From Macrostomum hystrix (taxonomy: Eukaryota; Platyhelminthes; Macrostomidae): 64,000 nucleotides of DNA. The stretch lies in the NCBI GenBank assembly GCA_950097015.1, contig CATNEN010000001.1, positions 12,608,001 through 12,672,000 on the forward strand. The letters are read 5' to 3'. Shown piece after piece: positions 26,001 to 38,000 of the stretch; positions within the stretch are counted from its first letter, which is position 1; every line of letters starts with the position of its first letter. The position numbers and the translations under genes are program-made. The notes beneath the pieces were generated by a model, which saw nothing but the letters and a program-made list of their open reading frames with translations, did no database searches and was not told the DNA's origin.

Positions 26001-29000
26001 AGATTAGACACGGGAGAAATTAGACACGGGAGAGATTAGACACGGGAGAGATTAGACATGGGTGAAATTAGACACGGGAGAGATTAGACACGGGAGAGAT
26101 GAGACACGGGAGAGATTAGACACGGGAGAAATTAGACACGGGAGAGATTAGACACGGGAGAGATGAGACACGGGAGAGATGAGACACGGGAGAGATGAGA
26201 CACGGGAGAGATTAGACACGGGAGAGATTAGACACGGGAGAGATTAGACACGGGAGAGATGAGACACGGGAGAGATGAGACACGGGAGAGATGAGACACG
26301 GGAGAGATTAGACACGGGAGAGATGAGACACGGGAGAGATGAGACACGGGAGAGATTAGACACGGGAGAGATTAGACACGGGAGAGATTAGACACGGGAG
26401 AGATTAGACACGGGAGAAATTAGACACGGGAGAGATGAGACACGGGAGAGATTAGACACGGGAGAGATTAGACACGGGAGAGATTAGACACGGGAGAAAT
26501 TAGACACGGGAGAGATTAGACACGGGAGAGATTAGACATGGGTGAAATTAGACACGGGAGAGATGAGACACGGGAGAGATTAGACACGGGAGAGATTAGA
26601 CACGAGAGAGATGAAACAGGACACTGAAGCTTTGGGAGCTTCGAGGGCTGCATCTGGCCCGCGGGCCGGAGTTTGCCGACCCCAGATCTAGACCAAACTA
26701 GCACCGCCAGAATTGATGGCTTCAATCTCTTTGTCGTCAATCAATTGTCGCTGATATCTGGACTCCAGTGTCATAAAATTCTCCTGCCAATTGCCCGCCG
26801 TGTGAGATGGGCGAGTCTTGTTAATAGGGGCGGCGGCGACGGCGGTCGACTTGGACCCAATGTCAACACTGCCGTGACGCCTAGTTGGAAATTTAATCAA
26901 CGGTTGGTGACGCTTCACGGCCGTAGCAACGGTTGCTAAGGACCGGCGCCATAGCGGATCTCGGGGCAGCAGGAGGGCGCGCAGGAGTAGGCTTGTTGAA
27001 GCAGACATGCCGCTTAATTTTTTATGTCTTTTAATTTAAACAAATAAATATACTGAAATGTTTAGCATCCATTGTTAGTTGTCGAATTGTTTCAATCAAG
27101 TTTCTTTCAACTAGATGACTTAAATGAGTTTGGCGGTGAGTGGCACAGCGGTCTGACGCGTTTGCCTCTTAGCAAGAAGGTTCCTGAGCTCGATTCAGCG
27201 GCGAGAAGGCTTGGGGCAATTTAAGCCCCAGCGGGCCAAGTAAAAGTGTAAAATTAATAGTGTACAGTGCTTGACGATGAGAAAGTCAGGGCAGTTGCAC
27301 ACCTGAGTGCTCAGGAGTCAGCAGAATGGGTCCCCCTGTCCCCCTGTTTTTTTCCTTCTGTTCCTTATACTTTAAGTATCACCCTATAGATGATCTTTTT
27401 ACAAGCTAATAAGTCACAGTCCGAAGTCCAGGAAATACAAAAGTCTGCGAGAAATGACTAAATTATTAATATCTTCAGACAATATAATAATAATAATGAC
27501 GGACTACCGCAAGCTATTCACAGTCAACATCAACAAGTTGTTGACCAAAGTAAGGTTCGTCAAGAGAGTCCCTAGCCGGACTTTGGCACGATCCCTTTTA
27601 TAACCTCGTTGCCAGACTTATTGATACACACAAATTAACAAGACTAATTAGTGCACTTAGAAGAGGAAACATGATCAGAATGAAATCCCACGCAAAGTTA
27701 TAAGGCCTTAGATTGAATCATTTCGATTTGATTCGACTCGACTGGCTAAATATATGCTCAGTAGGTCTTGTGGAGATCATTAGTTGCCAAGGCGACTAAT
27801 CTACAGGGGTTAACAAATTAGAAATTGCTATGCGGCACTTGTTGCCTCTGTTAACACCTTCCCCCAGCCCCCACCCTAGCCCAGGCAAGGGAGCAACGAG
27901 GCGAGCAGGCAAGGTTGATCGTGACAGGCAGCGGCATCAGTCACTTCATCATCATCATTATCAGCATGCAGCCCAGTTCCTATCGTGAATAATAATAAGA
28001 ATAATTATTTTATCACGATCTCGATCGGGCCAAGATAGAATTTGGATGGTGGCAAATGAATCAGAAAGGATAGATTGACTTCTAGCTCTATGATGTGTCA
28101 TTCGGCCCGTCATACACTTACATATTATGTATGCAAGGGATATGCAATATTCTAACACAATCATGTATTGAGCTTAAACCTTCAGTAGGCCAAGGTATCG
28201 ATGTCGGTATATGCATATATATGTATTATATTGTAGCACAAGACAGCTCGTGTGTGTGCCAGCCGCTAATGAGGCGAAAGTAAGTGATTCTCGATATAAT
28301 GGTGTGTGCTTAATAGCAAATGCTAGGCAACTATTCAACTGTGAATTGATCAAATAAGAACAATTGGAAATCATTTGTTCATTCATAGTGTGAACAAACA
28401 TTAGGTAATGATAACACATCGACTGTCATTGTTTTGTTATCAATTCTTTTGTACCATGATACCAGTATCGATTAATAGATATCTACTAGGTGCTAAATAA
28501 TCAACCAGAATTGATTGACATTTGTTTTTCTTCTATTCGTGATTGTGTCTCGTGATTCGTGAGCAAATCATGGGTCAGCGAGTAGGTTAGCAATACGCAA
28601 AGGTTATTGTGGCAAAGCTTGAAATTCCTGGTCATCGATAAATTCCATTGGTCTCTTTGGAATTTACATTGGGTGGGGGGTCAGTGGCAGAGCGGGCTAA
28701 AGCGTTTGCCCCTCGCACCAAGGTCCCTGAGCTCGATTCCGCGGCGAGGCCACATTTATTTGGGGCGCAGCCGCGGAGAGAAGACTTGGTGGCTTGTCGT
28801 GCGATCTACGCCCTCGAGGGCCAACCTCCAAGGCACAGTGAAAGTGCACATTGTCTGACGATGAGAAAGTCAGGGCAGATGTACACACCTGTGTGCGTGT
28901 GTGCTCAGGAGTCAGCGGAATGGGCAGAACTGCATCCTCGCCGGCTGCGGGTCCAGAGTCAACCAAACGATGTACCATTGCCCGCACACTATAAGCGTAT

Positions 29001-32000
29001 TACAAAATGCACACAGCCAATTAATATTAAATGTTTAACAAGTCAGAATCCGCCATTAATGTGATGGTAACATACACATCATCTCCCACACCTAGGCGTG
29101 TGTTTACTGTGCACTGCTGTGTTTATCTAGGCCAGGTACCCCCCCCTAAATCTGTCAGGCTGTTGCTAGGGCTAGATGGTCTGTGAGAGAGCCATGCCAA
29201 GGCAATGGAGAGAGAGAGTTGAAAAAACACAACAAAAGCAGTGAAGCGTAGAGGGCGAAATAAAAATAAAAAAGACATACAGATATAGCGCCAACCATTT
29301 ATACTAAGGCGAGAGAGAACTGAAGATTAGCGGCACTTCTGTATGAAAGCTTGTAAGGCAAGTGCCCTCTCGTCTCTATGAATGACACCTGAAAGACACA
29401 CACACACAGAAAGGCTCCCCTTTTATCATTCATCAATAAGAATAGACCAGAGCGATAAAATGATAGGCTTTCAGGAGAGACACAAGTTCAGGTCGGGTCA
29501 GTGCGTTTCGAGTTAAACAACTCTTCGTCTGAAGTAAAAGTGCGCATTGTGAATAGTGTTTTTCCCCTACCATATATAAGAAGCCAAAAAAAAGAGATCA
29601 GACCGCACAGGCCAAGCAATCTCGCAGTGTTGTCTTATCCGCTAGCAGTGTCACATTTCGATGAGTGAGTTTATAGACTGGCCAAATACTAATATGCGCT
29701 AGTATAAAAGGAAGTTTATAACAGATGAAAAGCACGGCTTCGCACTAGGAACAGCTGAGCAGGCGTGTCGCTTTGCCTTATTGTCCGAGCTCTTCTCTCT
29801 ACCGTTTAGGCACTCAGTCTCTGCTTTTCTAGCGATGTGTTCTGATGTGTGTGTGTGTGTCTGTACACAGTGTGGCGTCAACTAAAGTCAATTGATTGAC
29901 TTTTTTGGCGACGACACGACGCGCAGCACATACTTCCTCTGTTAAATATTGAACTGGAGAGAAAGTTTGCACTGGAGCTATGTACTTAAAAGAAGCATGA
30001 GAGCTGTCAATTGACCGCTTTTAAGAGCTTTGTTTTGCTGCTTCTCGATTGACAAATAAACCAAAAATTGGATCATCTTAATCTTGAGGTTGTTAGAAGG
30101 ATTTTTTTTATAATGAGATAAGAAAAAACTAAAGCTAACAGTAGCTAACAGGAGTTAAGAAAAGAAACACACGAAAAACTACTCCGGGAATGATGCTGGT
30201 GGAGTTGAATGGATAGTGAACTAGTAGGCCAGTTTGATTGACATCATCGATTGCTGTGCTTCAAGGGAAAGAAGAAACACACTTTAGCCACAAGAAGAAA
30301 TGAAAGTCTGCCTGCCTCAACAGTGGGTTCACTGGCCGGGGGAAGAAACGAAATGACTTGTCAGAGAATATTATAATAGAAGACACACTGAACAACAGAT
30401 TGGTGAGGAACAGGCCTTAGTTCTCTATACAAAAGGCGTGACAATGTGACAATGTTCATTAAGCAGATAGCCGATCTTTGTAGAAGCAGCAAAAGGTTGT
30501 ACGCCTACGCACAGCAATGGGACTAGTGTGAGAAAACAGAAATCATTCACAGCCGACTTCTGCTTTCTCTTGCTAATTGAACTTTGAGCTTCCTGATAAA
30601 TTAGTATCCTAACATGCAATGATGGACTTCCATATTAAGATGGAAGTCGTTAGGCTTTTCCTCGGGCCATTGTGTTGTAGAATCTCTGAATACAAAGTCG
30701 CTTTTATCGCATTTAACAATGGTGCGCAATTCAATGGAGTCATGCTATCTGGAGATAAATAAGGCACTAGAATGTTGAAGCTTTGATGAAGGATTAATGA
30801 CATTTACGACTAAATGTCAGATAAATTGGCACATTAGTTGCTAGATGTTAGGCCGCATGTTCAGGCCAGATATTGCGTTCCTTGGATTTTACTAATGGCT
30901 TCCCTAAGGGCTAAGATTCGAACTCCCGATCTTCTGGTTAAAAGTCCATATAGCACAGTTCTGTTCGAATACACGGATTCTAAGAAATGAGTCTGAAAAC
31001 GGGCTCAATTTGATTAGTATTTATTTCCGTGTTTTTTTCCTTATCCGCACGAGAAATGCTATGCTTGAGCTGCTCTGTTGATTGAAAATTTATTGATTAA
31101 CACAGCCAGATGGAAGATATATGGAAGGTATGCTTACTAATATGTTACCTAGAGAATGCTATTTGACCCGAATATTCATTTATCATTCGGGCCACAATGG
31201 TTAAAGTTGTGTGGAACTATAGATCAAGGTCTTACATAAGCTTATTATGCAAATTTAGGCGATAACAAGAGAGGAAAAACATACACTCAGATTATTTTGC
31301 TAAATAAACACAATATCTTACCCGACCCCCCCCCTTGTGTGGGGAAACTAAAAGTGAAGTGAAAAACTTAACTAAATAAAACTATGTTGCGTGTTTAAAG
31401 TTTCTGTCTGTCCACAGAAAAAAACGTTAACGGCACAGGAAGGCTTGAAAAAAATCAGAAGAAGAATCATAAAGAGAGATTGACACATTCGCAGCGAAAC
31501 CCGCGACTTGAAAAGGAGGGGCGTTAAAAATATGTTTTTTTTAACAAAAGAGAAGTGAAAAGCGGTGACGCAATGCACAGCGTGAGAGTGGAGGGCCAAC
31601 AGGAACTAGGTTATGCAAGAGGCCTTAATTAACTTAAAAAAACATAAATGATTTCTTTTCCTTAAAAATCTAGTCGGAAGGAAGTTAAACTGTCTATCGC
31701 TAGAATTCTTAGAATGGGGACAGATATTGTCCAAACCGGTGGACGAAAAAAGTAATTTTCTAACTGTCAAAGAATAGCAACATCCAGTGAATGATTTACT
31801 ATAGCAATATTAGCATAGGAAGAAAAGAAACGAAACAAGAATTCAGAAAATGACTAATGGCTGTCCAGTCAGTTGTGCGCAGTATTCTCAATCGTATATT
31901 AGAACTAAGAGTACATTATTTATTCTTGATTCTTATTCTAGAATACTTGACAATTCAAATCATATCAGTTTGTTTAATTCTTCAAAACAACGGCAGATGA

Positions 32001-35000
32001 AATAAGTCATGTCTGTTTTCTAGTTAAACAAGCTGGACAGGTGAACAAACTGAGTCCTTGTACTTGGCTTCTCTCTAATCTCTGTCTGTCTCTGTTGCTC
32101 TCTGCATCTCAAAATTTGAAGCGTGAGCAGAAATATTTTATCCAGCCTTGTAGATGAGTAATAAGGCCTGGCCTGCTAAACAGGTTAGCTAAAAGACAAG
32201 ACAAGACATAGTCTTACGAATCTGGCCTATCAGTCTGAGATGAAGCAATTTGACTCGCAGCACGAAAGAAGAAAACACATTGCGGACACACTGATGCATG
32301 AAAAATACGAATATAATAGGCCGACAAAATTAGAAATTCGATATAATTTATTCTTGAGTCTATGAGATGAAAGTTAAAACGAGTTGCTGTCAAAAATCAT
32401 ATTCCAAATTGCTTGTAAGTTGATTTAATTTGTTTGAGTTGGTGATTGCATCATCATGATAGAGATGATGAATTCAATTTTGCGTATCAAGTGTAACTGC
32501 ATCTGCGCGCATCGCTACCTTGATCCACTGTCTAACGCTTCTAACGAGAGAAGGCTTGGTGGCTTGTCGTGCAATTCACGCCCTTGAGTGCCAACCTCCA
32601 AGGCACAGTGAGAGTGTACACTGTCAGACGATGAGAAAGTCATGGCGGATGTACACACCTGTGTGAGTGTGCGCTCAGGAGTCAGCGGAAGGGGCAGAAT
32701 TGTCTCTTCGCTGGCTGCGGCTCTATTGTCACCAAGTAGGTACCATTGCCCGCAGCTCTCCTACAAATACTTTATTAGTATTATTAGCTATTACCACAAA
32801 CTATTGGGCTACTAAGTCCATATAAGATTTTATAACTTGACAGGTGCTAATATAAAGAAACACACTTTTTTGGGCACTTGACATTGAAGAAAAGGACTCT
32901 CTAGCCTTCTCACTCTCTTTAGCTTACTCTACCGCTCCAACCGGCCCAGCCTTCATACTTTATTCAACTTTAGCGCCAAGACCGTCAATTTCAGTAGAGA
33001 GCCCTGTCAGGTAGAAAACTGGTTTAGCTTGGCAAAACAGATTTTTTCTCAATCTAGCAAGCAAGCAACCAAGCAACTGTTCCACCATGTTTTGGACTCA
33101 ATTTGGAGCCAGTTAAAATCCTATAAAAGCTACAAGAACCAAAAGTAGGTACAATCTTAGTACACGACACACGGAAAGAAATGTACTATTAAGGTAAAAT
33201 TAAACATTCAATTGATCGGAGTGTGTGTGACACATACAAACGTATTGAAATGTTTAACTAGCTGATCTTTACCACAGCAAAATGAAATTAACTGGATTCT
33301 TTTTTTAGCACACTAAATGGCAACAAATGCTTCTTCTTCTGGGGATTTAGGTAGAGCAAATTGAAAGGAAGCTTTCAGAAAAAATCCCGCTTTTCAGCGA
33401 CTCCCGCGCGTTTTCCTCCGCTCCTGGCAACTAAATGGATCTCAATCACTAAGATAGAAAGGCCACAGAGGCCAAAAGGAGACAGATAAAGAGTAGTCAA
33501 AGCCAAAGTCAAAAGCGGAACTCCTAGAAAATGAACTTCATTTCCTGGAAAGATCTCTAACACACTTCCCTCCTACTCAGCCTCTCCGACTATTATATGT
33601 ATTTCACTTCATTGAGAAGCGAGAGTCAAAATTTTTCCTCAAAGCTTTAACAGGCAGTCAAGTCTCGAAGTGCGCAAAGTGCTTTGGTCAGTCGTTAGTC
33701 AAAGTGCTAAGATATGCGACCAACTATCAAAGCAATTGAAATAGATGATAAATAAGCTCTATAGGTTCTAAGAAGATTCATTGCCAAGAGCTAGGGTCGG
33801 CAAACTCAGCGTGCGGGCCACGGAGAGAACAGTAAAAGACAGGGGAGAGATGAGACCTAGACAGAGATGAGATAAGACACGGCAGAGATTAGACACGGGA
33901 GAGATAAGATAGGGGAGAGATGAGACCTAGACAGATATGAGATAAGACACGGCAGAGATGAGACACGGGAGAGATAAGATAGGGGAGAGATGAGACCTAG
34001 ACAGATATGAGATAAGACACGGCAGAGATGAGACACGGGAGAGATAAGATAGGGGAGAGATGAGACCTAGACAGAGATGAGATAAGACACGGCAGAGATA
34101 AGATAGGGGAGAGATGAGACACGGGAGAGATGAGACAGTTGAAGATGAGACACGAGATAGACGAGAATGAGACAGAAATGATATGAGACAGGGGAGAGAT
34201 GAGACAGGGGAGAGACGAGAATGAGACAGAAATGATATGAGACAGGGGAGAGATGAGACAGGGGAGAGATGAGACAGGGGAGAGACGAGAATGAGACAGA
34301 CATGAGATGAGACGCGGGAGAGATGAGACATGGGAGAGATGAGACAGGATACTATAGGTGTTTAAAGGGGCAATGGGCCGGATTTGGGAGCTTCGAGGGC
34401 CGCATCTTACCCGCGGGCCGGAGTTTGCCGACCACCGGCCAAGAATCTACGAACCTTGCAGACGACATATAAAATTTTCATCGAAGACAGATTCTTAGTA
34501 AAGGTATAGCAGTAATCTGACTAAATCAAATCCTTTAAGTCTCTACAAAGAGTGGCTTTAAGCCTAATTTCAGAGCTAAGCATCTAAACTTTCTATTGTA
34601 CTAAGAAGGTGCATCGAAAGCTTAATGCTGATTGAGAGGCCAGACACACCGAAAGAAAATGGGAAATTTTTTCCCTATAGAGGACTTTCTACCTTTATCC
34701 CTCAGTCTCTCAATTTCCCTTTCATTTTCCTCCCCTGTTAGATCCCATTTTCTTCCATCGACTGGCAGAGAGAAAGAGTTGGGGTACAATTTAAGCACTG
34801 CAGAATCTAATTTGCTCCACCCACTAGCAGTCGTTCAATTACTATATTATTTATATACGCCTGTGCAAGTATTTGTGTGATGGTAATTTGGCAGGCAATT
34901 CTTTGTCTCTCTATCTATCTACAGTTGTGACATTTCGTTTGTGTACTTATACATATACACACATGCTTGCGAGTGTATGTTTTATAACAAAACGTTGGAT

Positions 35001-38000
35001 ATAACGCAAATTGAATAGATAACTATTTATTCCACTTAGAGTTGGTCTCTATAAAGTTAGACTACAAAAACCTAACGGAAGTTGAGAACAAAACCATGTT
35101 TCACAAATGGATTAAGCGTAGACACACTTTTGCCACTCAAATAGATTGCACAGTAATTTACAGCTCGCAGGTAAGTCTAGTTAATAGTGGAGAGTGGAAA
35201 TAAGATTTTAACCAGCTAAACAGAACCGCATTTACTCCAACAGTCTAGCCCCCATAATAATAGAAGAAGAAGCAATTTTCTTTTTAATCTCAGTAAAAAT
35301 CAATCAATGCAACTGAAAGTCTGCGAAAAAATATAATCTACGAGGACAGGAAGTCAATTAATAGCCACAACAGAAGATGAAAGAATAATTTGTTCAATGG
35401 TTTACGAATATACGAGTATATGCCCTTTTAAATTGCACAATTATTTTTTTCTAAATGAAAAAATGAATCTAGAAAAAAATGCGCAGGAGAAACGAAAATA
35501 TTGCGCAGAAATATTTAAGCCATGAAACGTCTTAGAATAGAAAAGTAGATGAAGCCTAACGACTTAAAGGGTAGATAAGGACTGGAAGACACTGAATGGT
35601 AGATAAGGACTGAAAGACACTGAAGGGTGGATAAGGACTGGAAGACACTGAATGGTAGATAAGGACTGGAAGACACTGAATGGTAGATAAGGACTGAAAG
35701 ACACTGAAGGGTGGATAAGGACTGGAAGACACTGAATGGTAGATAAGGACTGGAAGACACTGAAGGGTAGATAAGGACTGGAAGACACTGAATGGTAAAT
35801 AAGGACTGAAAGACACTGAAGGGTAGATAAGGACTGGAAGACACTGAAGGGTAGATAAGGACAGGAAGACACTGAAGGGTAGATAAGGACTGGAAGACAC
35901 TGAAGGGTAGATAAGGACTGGAAGACATTGAAGGGTGATAAGGACTTAAAGAGACAGAAGGGTAGATAAGGACTGGAAGACACTGAAGGGTAGATAAGGA
36001 CTGGAAGACATTGAAGGGTGATAAGGACTTAAAGAGACAGAAGGGTAGATAAGGACTTAAAGAGACAGAAGGGTAGATAAGGACTTAAAGAGACAGAAGG
36101 GTAGATAAGGACTTGAAGACACTGAAGGGTAGATAAGGACTAAAAGACTCTGAAGGGTTGATAAGGACTTAAAGACACTGAAGGGTAGATAAGGACTGGA
36201 ACACCCTGAAGGGTAGATAAGGACTGGAATACCCTGAAGAGTAGATAAGGACTGGAATACCCTGAAGAGAGATAAGGACTGGAATGCCCTGAAGAGCAAA
36301 GAAAACCTATTTGAATAAAAAAGCAACCTTTTCCTACTTTCCTACTGCAGTTGGTGTGTGAGTGAGTGGGCAGTGACATTGCAAACATATACTCATGCCC
36401 TATTAGGGAATACAATAGAATAAAAGAGAAGGAAAATAGCTGGTAAAAAAGCTGATAGATGGGAATGATTCTAAAATGGCTCGGGCAATTCAGAACTGTA
36501 GTCACAGGCCAGATAGACTCAGAACGATATGAGTACGGAGCATAGCTCTGCGGACTGCAGTTAGAAAATTGATTAATAAGAATGGCCATAGGCAGGACCG
36601 ATTGCCAGAAAGAGACAGAAGAGATAATGCAGCAAGCACCCCCCCATAGCCCGCACGGCAACTGGGGGGGGGAACGGATCAAACCTCACTGCGCCGTAAT
36701 GCATTAAACTAAAAAATGGCAAATGAACTTACTAACACGCACTAATATAGATATAGTTCCAGCAATAACTTAATAAACATGTACGCAAATGTACAATTCC
36801 TTTACAAAAAAGCGGTGCAACTGTTCAGTCCATGGACTGGGAGAAAAATTACCCCAACTAATACTGACTGTCGTTCTAAAGTATACCAATCGCTCCAACG
36901 GAGCTGGGAATCGAACCCCCGACCTTCAATTCGTGAGTCCAATGCGCTAAGCCAAGAGCCACAACACCCTAAAACCAACTACTAGAATAATCTAGCTAAG
37001 ATCTGAAGTGGTCATTGAAGTAGGTGTCAAAAAGAAATTAATTATTGATGCGAAATTCTTAGTTGATTGGAAAAATTAAAGTACATTTTCTAAGATTGTC
37101 ACTCGGAAGAAGGCTATTGGACGGAAAAATCCGCTAAGAGCAGATAAAAAGTTTGAGTCTTATAAATTATCAAGTTTTTCGCAGCTTTTATTTATTTGAT
37201 TCAGTTTGAATATATTATTTAATTTTTATCGTACACTAACAGGCGGTTCTTAACTGACTCATTAGACAAAGCTGGCAAAAATGTGGAATAAATTCTAGAT
37301 TTAATTAACGAATTTAGTCAACCGAGCTACATAAGCTATTTAAGCTACCCTTCTATTTCTTGGCCATGGCAGAATCTTTTTCAAAGCAAGACGTTCGGAG
37401 CTTGATGAAGTTCCAATTCCTGCAAGGAAAGAAACCTCCGGAGATGTTTAGAGAGCTTCAGCAAGTGTTTGGTGACAGTGCACCAACTGAACCGACTGTT
37501 CAAAAGTGGTTCCGGTTGTCCGCTGAAGGCAGAGAGAGCGTCGAGGACAACGACCGCTCTGGAAGACCGATGACTGCCACAAACGAGACCGAGGTGAAGA
37601 AAGTGCAGGAGCTCCTGGATGATGATCGGCGACTGACTTGCGAAGAGCTGTCAGAAGATGTCGGAGTGTCAGTTGGTAGTGTGCACACCATTCTGACAGA
37701 CCGTCTGAACCCGCAGAAGAAATTCAGCAAGTGGGTGCCACACCTGCATGACAATGCGTCGGCTCATCGGAAGCACAATGTTGTTGAACTCCTGAGCGGT
37801 TGGGGTTGGGAAGTGCTGCAACATCCGCCCTACTCGCCTGATTTGTCACCCTGTGACTTCTTCCTATTCCCATCTGTGAAGAAGCACCTTCCGGGAATTC
37901 GATTCGACAGCGTCGAGCACATCAAATCTGCTTGCCACGGTGCAGTGCGTGAAACGGACGCGAGAGGCGTGGGTACTGGAATCAGAGGTCTGGTGCATCG

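Noticed and set aside
26516-26740. Open frame bridging the MITE and KGD4 region
   Set aside because: It is on the KGD4 strand but in a different frame, passing through MITE repeats.
30895-30970. tRNA-like stretch (GATTCGAACTCCCGATC)
   Set aside because: A B-box-like match only; no matching head or SINE body nearby.
36140-36682. 180-codon minus-strand open frame
   Set aside because: Part is array translation and the rest has no recognisable domain.
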